Part shown: one piece after another, positions 12,150 through 24,100 of the stretch
How the letters are laid out: each line of letters opens with the position of its first letter
Position numbering within the stretch: position 1 is the first letter of the stretch
Source: BS750m-G62 sp964577175
GTDB taxonomy: Bacteria > Planctomycetota > Phycisphaerae > FEN-1346
Reading direction: 5' to 3'
Assembly: GCA_964577175.1 (NCBI GenBank)
Contig: CAZNYC010000013.1
Coordinates: 1 to 45,742 of the forward strand
DNA: 45,742 bases
Notes under the pieces: model-generated
The model's input: the letters and a program-made list of their open reading frames with translations, nothing else
The model's database searches: none
Told to the model about the DNA's origin: nothing
Program-made: the position numbers and the translations under genes

Positions 12150-15100
12150 GGCGCGGGGTCTTCCCGTCGGGCGGGGATGGCGAGTCGCGCCTCCTCGGCG
12201 TCGGCGGCCTCGGCGGGCGGCTCGGGCTGGCCGCGGGCGCCCGTCTCCTCCGGGGGTTCGGCGGCGTCGTCCGGGGGCAAGCGGTCGGCGTCGGCGGGCG
12301 CCTCGCCCGGGCGGCTCTGGAGGCGGAATTCGTCGAACAGTTCCTCGCCGTAGGTCTCCAGCGTCTTTTGCCGGACCCCGCCGTCGTGCGAGGCCCGCAG
12401 CAGGTCGAGCCGCCGGACTTCGCTGTCGGTCTTGGCGTCCACGTCCTCGGTGTTCTGGAGGATCGTGGGCGTCAGGATGATGAGCAGTTCGGCGCGTTCC
12501 TTTACCTTGCGGGTGGAACGGAAGAGGTTGCCGAGGAGCGGCATGTCGCCGAGGACGGGGACCTTGTTGACGCGGTCGCGGTCGGTGGTGCGGATGAGGC
12601 CGCCCACCACGATGGTATGGCCGTCCTGCACCGTGACGGTCGTTTCGGCGGACCGGCTGTTGACGATAATGGCGTTGACGTTTTCGCTGATGGGCACGGT
12701 GGAATCGTCGATGGAACTGATCTCGGGGTTGACCTCCATGCGGACGAATCCGTCGGGCGTAATGCGGGGCGTGACGTTCAGGATGATGCCCACGTCCTCG
12801 TACTGGATGGTATTGACGGTGGTGCCGTCGTCGGTGATGCGGCTGTTGGTGATGAAGGGGACGCGCTGGCCGATGTTGATGGTGGCGAGTTGGTTATCGG
12901 TGGCGAGGACCTGCGGCCGGCTGAGGATTTCAACGCGGCCCTGGGCCTCGATGGCGCGGAGGAGGAAGTTGGCGTCGCCGCCGGTGACCGAGACGGTGAA
13001 CCCCGGGTTCAGCGTGAGCCCGGCGGAGGCCGAGAAGGCGGGCGCCGTGCCGCCGAAGACGTCGTGGCTGCGCCAGCGTTCCTGGACGTTCCACTCGATG
13101 CCGAATTCCTCGGTGTCGTCGATGGTCACGTCGGCCAGGAGCACCTGGATGAGGACCTGGGGCGGCGGGCGGTCGAGTTCCTCGATCATGTCGGCGATGA
13201 CCTGGTAGTAGCGGGGGCTCGCCGAAAGGAGCAGCGTGTTCGACGCGGACTCGGCCACGATGGCGACCTCGCGTTCAAGGAGGAACGGCAGGGTGCCGCC
13301 CGTCTCCCCCCCGAGGGACTCCTCGAGCACCGTGCGTTCCTGATCGAGGAAACTGCTGACGGCGGTCTCGATGTCGGCCGCCTGGGCGTTGCGGAGGCGG
13401 TAGACCTCGGTCAGCCGCTCCGAGGCGGTGCTCTGGTCGAGTTCCTGGATGACCTCGCTCGCCAGGTGCACGTAGTGGCGCGTCCCGCCCACCAGCAGGC
13501 TGTTCGTGCGGACGTCGACGGTGACGGTGAGGGCGGCGTCCTGGGCGGACCCGACGCGGGCCGGCGTGCCTCCCTCCCGGCCCCCGGCCCCCGGCTCGGG
13601 CACGAGGCGGTACTCGACGGCCTGGCGGTCGGCGGCCGTCTGGCCCATGCGGAACAGTTCGCTCAGCACCTGGGCCATGGCCCGGGCGTCGGAGTTGACG
13701 AGCGTGAAGACGCGGATCTCGGCGGTGCGCGGCTGGGTGTCGTCCATGGCCCGGACGAGTTTCTCCAGCAGCCGCATGTTCTCCGTCGGGGCGGAGATGA
13801 CCAGCGAGTTCGTCCGCGTATCGGGTGTGATGAGCACGCCCTCCTGCAGGGCGCTGGCGACCTCCTCGGCCCCGTCCTCGGTCCGCGAGATGAACTGCAG
13901 CAGCGCCTGCCGGTTCGGGCTGGCCTCGGTCAGCGGGTCCGGCTTCTGGTTGAGCGCATCGTTCAGGATCTGGGCCAGTTCCGCGGCGTCGGCGTTCTTC
14001 AGGGTGAAGACGCGGATTTCGGTCACGCGGGGCACCGAGTCGGTGTCGAGTTCATCGACGAGTTGCTCCATGCGCTCGAGGTCCGCCGGCCCGGCCGAGA
14101 CGAGGATGGCGTTGATCCGCTCGTCGATGCTGATGCCGACGGTGGCGCCCGCGGCGCCGGGCTGCTCGTACAGCGTGCGGAGGGTCTCGGCCACCTGGGT
14201 GGCGTCGCCCTTCTTCAGGGCGAAGACCCGAACGGCCGTGCCGGGACGGTCGGGCTTGGCGTCGAGCCGCTCGATGAGCGATTCGGCCAGCCGCAGGTCG
14301 TCCGGGCTGCCCGAGACGAGCAGGGCGTTGGTGCGCGGCTCGGAGACGACGGTGACCGGCGCGGGCGCCTCGCCGCGCGTCACCCGCTGGGTGAAGACCT
14401 GTTCCAGGGTGGGCTGGAGGACCGTGGCCGTGGCGTTCTCGAGGTAGAACACCTTGAACTCGTTGGCCGCCAGCACCTGCTCGGCGTCGAGGTCCTGGAT
14501 CATGACCTCCAGGGCTCTGAGGCTCTCGCGGCTGCCGGTGACGAGCAGGGTGTTGGTGCGGCCGTCGGGGATGACGCTGACGGGGAGCATGCGTCCGGCG
14601 CTGCCGGCCTCGACCTCGGCCTGGCGCTTGGCGTCGAAAAGTTGCTGGAGCGTCGGGGCCAGGCGGGTGGCGTCGGCGTTCTCGAGGGTGAACAGGCGGA
14701 TGTCCCCCAGGACCGAGAAGTCCTCCGAGGAGTCGACCGTGCGGATGATCTCCTCGATGACCGCAAAGTTCTCCTTGCTGGCCGAGACGATCAGCACGTT
14801 GGTCCGGACGTCGACGGCGATGGCAACTTTCTCGCGGGCCTGGACGAGCGTGCTGTCGCCCGCCAGGATGACGCCGGGCTTGTAGAACCCCTGGCTGACG
14901 AGGCCTTCGAGCATGGTGGCCACCCGCTGGGCGTCCGCCGTCTTCAGCGGGTACAGGCGGACGATGCCGGTCTCGTCGGGCGGCGCCACGTCCACCTTCT
15001 TCAAGAGGTCCTGGATGAGGCCCAGGTTCTCCTTGCTCGCCGAAATGATGAGCGAGTTGGAGAGGGCGTCGATGGCGACGTCCACCCGGTCCTGCGGCAT

Positions 15101-18100
15101 GGGCTCCTGACCGGGCGGCGTCATGCTCTCCAGGCGCGAGGCGAACAGGTCCTCCAGCGTCGGCCCCACGATGCCGGCATCGTTAAACCGCAGCGGCAGG
15201 ACGGTGAGCCGCACGGACGGGTCCGTCAGTTCCACGTCGAGTTTCTCGAGCAGGCTTTTCAGGATCTTGGAGTCGTCGGCGTTGGCGGCGACGAGGAGGG
15301 CATTGATCCGCAGGTCCGGTAGGATGACGGGTTTCTGCCGGCGGACGTCCTCGGTGCGGGCGGCGGCGTACCGCTCGTCGAAGAGGTTGGCGAGCGATTC
15401 GCTCAGGGTGCCCGCATTGGCGTGCTCGAGGGGGAGGATCTGGATCTGCCCGCTGATGGCCGGGCTGGCCCCGTCGAGTTGGGCGGCGAGGCCCTCGACG
15501 ATCTTGAACCCCTCGGCGGACCCGCCGACGATGAGGCTGTTGCTCCGCTCATCGGCGGCGATGATCATGCGGAGGGCCTCGGCGTCGGCCGCCCCGAGCG
15601 TCTCCAGACGCTGGACCCGCGCGTCCATCATCTCCTGGAGCACCGGGGCCAGCGAGGCCGCCTCGGCGTTCTTCAGGTTCACGAGCCGGATCTCGCGGAG
15701 TTCGATCGGCTGCTCGGCGTCCAGCCGCTTCATGAGCGTATCGATCATGACGAACGTGCTCTCGCTCGCCGAGACGACCAGCGCGTTCGTGCGCGTGTCG
15801 ACGGTGACGGTGGGCACGTCCTCCGGCCGGACGAACTGGGCGTTCGGGCCGGCGTACAGGCCGTCGATCAGGTCTTTCAGGCGGGTGGCGTCGGCGTTTT
15901 CGAGCGGGAAGATGCGGACCGCCGTCAGCGACCCCGCCCCCGGCACGTCCATCGTGTCGACCACGTCGGCGATGAGCGGCATGACGTCGCTCCGGGCCGC
16001 CACCACGATGATGTTGGTCGTCGGGTCGGCCTGGATGCTGAGGGCCTCGCGGGCCTTGGCCCGTTCGGTGACGTGGCCGATCTTGTCCTTCAGGACGGTT
16101 CGCAGGCGCGTGACCTGGGTCCGCAGGCCCTCCGCACCGGGCGGGGTGGCCTGGGTTTCGGCGAAGACGGCCTCGAGCATCGGGGCCAGGCGCTCCGCCG
16201 AGGCGTGCTTCAGGCGGAACAGGCGGACCTCGGTCACCAGGGCGCCGGCGTCGCGGTCGAGGTCGGCGATGATGATGTCCGCCAGGGCGAGCGATTCCTC
16301 CACGCCGCTGAGGACCAGCGAGTTCGTCCGCGGGTCCGCCGACACGTTCAGCGGGTTCGTCAGCGCCTTGCCGCTCATGCTCTCGGGCTCGGCCCGGCCC
16401 TCGATGCTGGACTCGGGCTTGCCGGCCAGACGCTCGCCCTTCTCGAAGATGTCGGCCAGGATGTCGCGGACGGACGCCGCGTCGGCGTTTTTCAGGTGGA
16501 CGACGCGCACGCGGGTGCCCTCGGCCACCGGGACGGTGTCGAGGACGTCGACGATGGCGGCCATCGCCTTCAGGTTGTCGGGCGTGGAGGAGATGAGCAG
16601 GGCGTTGGCGCCCTGCTGGCCGGCGATGACCGGGTCGGCCGTGATCTTGATCGGCTGGGTGAGGTCGAGTTCGGGGATCTTGCGGCCGTCGGCGCTCTTG
16701 ACCTGGAGCAGGCGGACCTGTTCCTGCAGCGCCCGCGCCTCGGGCGTGATCTGGGTGGCCGGGCTGGGGCGGAGCATGTTGCTGAGGACCTGGGCCAGGC
16801 GGGTGGCGTCGGCCTTCTTGAGGGGGATGATGAGCACGTCCGCGCCGGCGAACGCCGGCTGCTGGTCCAGCGTCTGGATGATGCGTTCGACCTGCTCGAA
16901 CATCGTCCCGCGCGCCGTCACGATGATCGAGCGGGTCCGCTCGTCGGCCTGGACGTCGACGGGCTCGTCCGGCCGGGTCTGACGGACCTGGGTGAGCATC
17001 TGCTCGAGAATCGGCAGGACCTTGGTCGGCTGGGCGTTCTGGAGTTGGACGATGCGGAACTCCAGTTGCGGAGCGATCTCCTCGCGGTCCAACTGCTCGA
17101 TCAGGTGGCCCACCTCCTCCAGCCGGGCCGCGGTTGCCGAGACGACCACCGCGTTCGTGTCGGGCAGCGCCGTGACGGTGACCTGGTCCTCGGGTTGGGT
17201 GGCGGCGGCCTGGCGGTACAGCGCCCCCAGGGCCGTCGCGATTTTCGTGTTGCTCGTGTGCTCAAGGGCGAAGACCTCGAACTGGCGGCGGGCGTCGGCG
17301 GCGGCCTCGTCGAGGGCCTCGGCCAGTTGCCTGATGGCCTCGAAGTCCTCGTCCGAGGCGTTGATCAGAATGGATTTCTGCTGCGGCAGGACGGTCGTCT
17401 CGACGCGGCCGGCAGGCCCGGCCGGCCCCGCCGGGCCGGGCGCGCCGCGCGGCCCGCGACGGCCCCGCGCCGGCGTTCGCCGACGGACGGGGACGGCGGA
17501 GCGGCCGGCCTCCTCGCCGAACAGCCGCTGGATCGCCGCCTCCACCTCCGCCGGGTCCGCGTGTTTCAGGTTGATGATCCGAAGCGTGCCGCGCACCGGC
17601 TGCATCGTCTCGATCTGCTTCACCCATTCGGAGACCTGCTTGAACATTTCGTCGCCGGCGGCCAGGACGAGGGCGTTGGCCCGGGCGTCGGCGGAGACGG
17701 CGAGCGGTTCGATGCTCCGCTGTTGCCGCATCGCCAGCAGGTACTGCTGCCGGTACAGGTCCTGGATCATGGTGGCGACGTCCGGCGCCTCGCCGTTCTC
17801 CAGTTGGATGACGTGCACGCTCGACGCCGTGCCGGAGGTGGCCTGGTCCAGGTTGCGAGCCATGCCGAGGATGCGTTCGACGTCGGCCGCGGGACCCGAG
17901 ACGACCAGCGTGTTGGAGCCTTTCTCGGCCGAGACGGCGACCGACGGCCGGGCGGCGGCGCCGGCGGCGGACCAGCGGCTTCGCGTCGTTCCGCCGGAGG
18001 CGGCCTCGGCCATTTCCTGGAGCACGGGGGCCACGTCCTCGGCCCGGGCGTTCTCGAGGCGGAGCATCTCGGACGTCACCCCGCCGCTTTCCTTGGTGTC

Positions 18101-21100
18101 GAGTTTCGCGAGCAGCCCGCGGACCTTCTCCAGGTTCTCGGCGTTGGCCGTCACGATGAGGCTGTTGGAGCCGGGCTCGGCCACCACCGAGACGCGGTCC
18201 TGGGCGCTCGTGCCGCGCCGGGTGCCCCGGCCGGCCCGGAAGGCGTCGCCGACGGCCTCGGCGACGGCGGCGGCCTTGGCGAACTTCAGCGGGATGAGCG
18301 TCGGCGCGAGGTCCGTCCCCGTGCTCGCCTCGTCCATCCGTTTGACGAGCGCTTCGATCTTCTCGAACGTCTCGTCGTCGGCGCGGACGGCGATCATGGA
18401 GGCGTCGGCGCTGGCCTCGATGACGACCGACTCGCGCGGCGCCGGGGCGCCCCAGCGGCGGCGGGTGCCGCTCTCGAACACCCGTTCCAGCACGTTTTCC
18501 ACCTCGTCCGGGTCCGCGTTTCGGAGGGGAATGAGGCGGACGGCGTACTGCGAGGCCTGGGCCACGTCCAGGTCCTTGAGCAGTGCCTCGATGCGCTCGT
18601 GGTCCGGGGCGCTGGCGCGCACGATGAGCGAATTGCTCGACTCATCGGGATTGATGCGAATCTGCCCCGTCGCCGCCTGGCGCGGCTGATACCGGCGCCA
18701 GGGGGACCATCCGCTGCTGCCCCCCCCGGAGGACGCCTGCTGGAGCGTGCTCTGAAGAGCCTCGGCCACGTCGTCGGCCCCGGCGTGTTTCAGGCGGTAC
18801 ACCTTGACGACGACCTGCTCCTGGCTCTGGGCGGAGTCGATTTCGTCGATGACCTTCTTGACGAGCGTGTGCGTGGCCTCGGGGGCGGAGACGACGACCA
18901 GGCGTCCGGCCTCGTCGCCGCTGATGGCGACCTGTTCCTTCGCGGGCCCGCGCCCGGCCCCGGCGGCCCGTCCGGTGCGCGAGGCGAAAACTTCCTTCAA
19001 GGCCTCCACCACCGTCTGGACCTGGGCGTTCTTGACGGCGTAGGTCCTGATGACCGCCTCGGGGACGGTGTCCATGTCTTGGATGAGTCGGCCGATGCGC
19101 TCGTGGTCCTCGGCGGCGGCGCGGACGACGACGGAGTTGCCGCTGCGGTCGGCGGAGATGCGGACCTCGCCCGGCCCGCCCCGTGCGTCCTTGCCGGCCC
19201 GCTTGACGGTCTCCGTGAGGGCGGCGGCGACGGTGGTGGCGTCGGCGTTCTCCAGCCGGTAGACCTGGACGGCGACGGCGCCGGCCGCCTGGGCCCGGTC
19301 GAGTTCCCGAATGACCTCGCCGATGCGTTCGTGCTCCTCGGCGGGGGCCGAGACGACGACGGTGCGGGCCGCCTCGTCGCCGGTGATGACGACGTCCGGC
19401 GACGGTTTGCCCCGGCGCTTGCGGTCCTCGGCGAAGACTTCCCGCAGTTCCTTGACCATGGGCACCACGTCGCCGTGCGCGATCGGGTACAGGCGCACCG
19501 ACGGCGTCGCCCCCTGGGCGGACTGGTCGAGTTCCTCGACGATGTCGGCCACGATGCCCATGGCGTCGGCCGGGGCGGTGACGATGACCGAGTTGGTCGG
19601 TTCGTTGGCCGAGACGTTGACCATGCTCGCGAGGTCGACCTGGGTGACGCCCTCGTCGGTCCTGAGCTCGAGGACCTCGCGGATCATCTCGGCCCGCTGC
19701 TTCTGGGGCGTGGGGCGCTTGGCCTTGCCCTGCGGCTGCTTCTTCTGGGGCTGCTTCTGGGGCGCGGTCCGCTGCTGGGCCGCCCGCTGGAAGAGGTCCT
19801 GGAGGTTCTCGGCCACGTCCTTGGCGGTCGTGTGTTTCAGGTGGAAGATGCGGACCTCGCTGACGATGGTCGGCACCTGGTCGAGTTGCTTGACGAGGTC
19901 CTCGACGGCCTGGAAGTCCACGGGCTTGGCCCGGACGATGACCAGGCGCGTTCGCAGGTCGGACACGACGCTGATGACCGGGGGCGGGCTGGGCGGCGGC
20001 GCGCCCTTGTAGTCCTTCGGCAGCGGTTTCGGCTTCGGGTTGAACAGTTCGTCGAGCGTGCGCGCGACCGATTGCGGATCGGCCTTCTCGATCTTGAACG
20101 ACCGGAACTCCGCCGCCACGTCCATGGCGGTCAGCGAGAGTTCATCGATCAGGCTCTCCAGGTACTCCACCTCCTGCCGGCTGCCCGACAGGATGAGCGA
20201 GTTCGTGGCCTCGTCCACGGCGATGGTGACGGGGGACTTCGATGCTGCCTCGCCGGCGTCGTCCGCCGCCATCGGCTCGGTCTCGGCAGCGTTGTCTGGC
20301 GTTTCGGCCGGTTCGGCGGGTGCTACCGCGTCTTCGGCCTCGATTTCAGGCTTCGCGTTGGCGCCCGATGCCTCCGCCTGTGTGTCCGACTCGGTTTCGC
20401 CCGCGCCGGCCGGGGCAGGGGGACCGCTCGCGCCCGACGGCCCGGGTGCGCCGACGGGCGTCTTCGGCCGCTCGCTGGTGATGCGGACCTCGTTGCCCGT
20501 CAACTGCTTGTAGACGGTGCGGAGGAGGTCGGCCATCCGGCCGGCCTGCACGTCCATGAGCGGCACGACGCGGATGCGCCGGCCCGTGCCGGACGCCTCG
20601 TCCAGTTTCGCCACGATCGGCTCGATGACCTTCAGTTCCTCGTCCTTGGCGATGACCGTCAGGGAGTTGGAGAACTCATCGGCCGCGATGACCGGCCTGG
20701 TGCCCTTGTGGTCCTCGTACATGGCGTTGAGTTGGTCGGCCACGGCTGTGGCGTCGGCGTTTTCGAGCCAGATGTACTGGACGTCCGCCTCGGGGGCGGC
20801 GGGGGCCTTGTCCAGGCTCTCCAGGATCTGCTCGACCAGCGTGAAGTGGGCCGGCGTCGTCGAAACGACCAGGCTGCGGGTCCGGGCGTCGGCCGCCACG
20901 CTGAAGGGGATCTCCGCATCGCCCCCACGGCGCTCCGATTCGTGGCGGAGCATGTCCCGGAACAGGCTCCGCAGCGACTGGACGAGTTCGTACGGCTCGC
21001 TGTTCTCCAGCGGGTAGACGCGGACCTCGGCGCCCATCCCGGTGGAGCCGGCGTCGAGTTCCCGGATCATCTCGACGACGGCCGGAATCTCCTCCGCCGG

Positions 21101-24100
21101 GCCGCGCACCAGCAGACTGTTCGAGTTCGGCTCGGCCGTCACCGTGACGCGGTCCTTGTCCGATCCGGAGGACCGGCGGTAGCGGCGGTAGCGGCTGGAC
21201 CGGGAGGAGGCCTGCTCGGACGAGAGGACTTCCGTCAGCGACTGGGCGAGGCCCGTTGCCTGGGCGTTCTTCAGCGGCACGATGACGACGGAGGTCTTTG
21301 CCCCCGCGGCCTCGGTGTCGAGCATCTCGATGAGTTGGACGGCCAGGGCGAGTTGGTCCGGCGGGGCGCGGACGACCACGTCGTTCGTCTCATCGACGGA
21401 GGCGAGGCGGACGGCCTCCGGTTCGGCCCGGCGCCGCCCCTCCCCGTCCCCGTTGTCATCCCGTTCCAGCAGCATTGTCCGAAGCACTTGGACGACCTCG
21501 TCGGCCTTGGCGGCCTTCAGGTGGAACGTCTTCATCTCCTGGGCCACTTGGACGCGTGCCTGGAGGTTCTCGATGAGTTGCTCGATCGTCTTGAACTGCT
21601 CGGCGGTGGCGGCCACCATGAGTTGGTTGGTGCCCTCGTCGGCCTCGAAGCGGGCCCGGGGCTCGCCGGCGGCGGCCGAGTCGCGCTGCTCCGCCATCAG
21701 GCGGGCCAGCGACCGGGCCAGGTCCTCGGCATCGGAATCCTCCATCCAGTAGGTCCGCACCTGGATGCCGTCGGTCGCTTCCTCGACGTCGAGCGAGGTC
21801 ACGAGGTCGGCGATCTCCTGCATCTTGCGGCGAGGGGCCTCGACGACGAGCGTCTTGTCGCCGGGCGCCGCCGCCACGACGACCCCGCCCGCCTCGTCGC
21901 TGCGGCGGGAGGCATACCGGCTGTAGGACGACCCGGACGAACCCGCGGCGTACAACTGGCTGAACATCCGGGCCAGTTTCGACGCGGCCGTGTGCTTCAG
22001 TTCGATCATCCGGGTTTCGCGGACCTGCGCCTGGGTGGCCTCGTCGAGCGTGGCGATCATTTCCTCGAGTCGCTTCCGCTCGGCCTCCGGCGCGCGGATG
22101 AGCAGGGCGCCCGCCCGGCTGTCGGCCTGGATGACGACCGGCTCGGCGCCGGGTTCGGTCCGTTTCGGCAGCGCCGCGCGCAGCGTCTCGGCGAGTTTGT
22201 CGGCGTCGGCCGAGGCGAGGCGGATGATCCGTACCGGGGCGGTGCCTTTCTCCTTTGACACGTCCAGGGCCTGGATCATCTCGCCGATGGTCTGCTGGTC
22301 CTCGTCCGAGGCGGAGATGAGCAGGCTGTTCGTCCGCTCGTTGGCGGCAATTGTGACGGGGACGGACCGGCCGTCGCGGGTGGCGCGTCGGCGGTACCGG
22401 TTGCGATACCGGCTGGAGGATTCCTCCGCGGCGTAGAGTTGACGGAGCGTCCGGGCCACCTCCTCGGCCTCGGCGTGCTGGAGTTTGAGGTGCCGCGTCG
22501 TCGCCATCTGGTGCGGGGCGGCCGAGGCCTTCAGTTCCTTTAGCATCTTCTCGATGGCGGCCCAGTCGTCGGGTGCGGCCGAGATGAAAAGGGTGTTGGT
22601 GTCGTCCTCGGCGGCCACGTGGACGGTGCCGGCGGTCCGCCGGCCGCCCGCCGCCGAGTGGGTCAGCATGCGGTTCAGGGCGTTGGCGATGTCGTCGGCG
22701 TCGCCGGTCTCGAGGGGGACGACGTGAATCTCGCGGGCCTCGCGCTCCGGCGCGTGGTCGAGTTGTTCGACGAGTTGCCGGGCCGTCTGGATGTCCGCCG
22801 CCGTGCCGGAGACCAGCAGGCTGTTGGTCCGGGAATCGGCGGTGACGACCGGCCCGCCCTCGTCGTACCGCCGCTCGCCCCGCCGCTGCGAGAGGGCGCT
22901 GCGGAGGATGCCGACGAGTTGCTCGGCGTCGGCGACTTTCAGGCGGAACGCCTGGAGCCCGCCGCTCGTCGTGATGGTGCGGTCGAGTTCGTCGATGAGG
23001 GCCTTGATGCCCTGCAGCGCCTCGTCTGAGGCGCGGACGAGAATCGTGTTGCTGTCGGCGTCGCCGCGGATGACCGCCCGGTCGTCGCCTCGCGGCTGGA
23101 GATCGCGCAGCGTGTCGGCGATGCGGACGGCGTCGCCGTCCTTGAGTTGGACGACGTGGACCTTCTCGGCCGCCTCCGTCTCGGGCGTGTCCATGGACTG
23201 GACGAGTTCCGCAATGGTCTCTTGCTCGTCGTCCGGCCCCGACACGATGAGGGCGTTGCTTTGCTCGGAAGCGGCGATGATGACCGGCACGAACGGTTCG
23301 CCGCGGTTCATCCGGGCCTTTGCCATCATCTTGGGGCGGTAGATTTCGTTGAGCGAGCGCGCCACGTCGTCGGCGTCGGCGTGCGCGAGCGGAAGCATCC
23401 GCGTGGTGGACGTGGCCTGCGGTGCGACGGAGGCTTCGAGGTCGTCGAGGATCTTCTGGACGCGGGGCCAGTCCTCCGGCCCGGCGGAGATGAACAGCGT
23501 GTTCGTGTCGTCCTCGGCGGCGACGTGGACGGGCCCGGCCGTGCGCCGGCCGTCGCCCCCGCCGCTGTGGCTGAGCATGCGGTTCAGGGCGTCGGCGATG
23601 TCGTCGGCGTCGCCGGCCTTCAGCGGGACAACGTGGACGTCGCGGGCCTGGGCGTCGAGCGGGCGGTCGAGTTCCGTGATGAGTTGTTCGGCCCGCTGGA
23701 TGTCGGCGGCGTTGCCGGAGACGATGAGGCTGTTGGTACGCGAATCGGCGCTGACGGCGGAGCCCATGGCGGACCGGTCCCGGCGGCGGCGGTCACCGCC
23801 GCGGCGGACGGCGTGGGACACGACCTCGGCTAGTTGCCGGGCGTCGGCTACCTTGAGGCGGAAGACCCGCATGCCGCCCACTTCCTCGCTGGCCTGGTCG
23901 AGCGTCTGGATGATCTCTTCGATGCGGGCCATCTGGTCGAGCGACGCGGTCACGATGAGGCGGTTCGTGTTCGGGTCGGCCACGACGCGGGATCCCATGC
24001 CGGAATCCCCCCGGCCGGGGGGCCAGCGGCGGCCGTCCCGGTCGTCTGGCAGCAACTGCTTGACGGTGTTGGCGAGGTCCTCGGCGCGGGCGTTCTTCAG

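Noticed and set aside
6087..12353. Plus-strand open frame of 2,088 codons
   Set aside because: It crosses cusB, tolC, cysH and the FG-GAP gene and their promoters on the other strand, so it is only a shadow.
12368..15322. Plus-strand open frame of 984 codons
   Set aside because: Also antisense of gspD, including its barrel, with no recognisable domain.
15422..22258. Plus-strand open frame of 2,278 codons opposite the secretin
   Set aside because: It is the antisense of the repeat-rich gspD. Its composition (Gly/Val/Asp/Arg, His-rich) mirrors the reverse of LxxLD modules, and there is no start context; long antisense frames are expected in GC-rich DNA.
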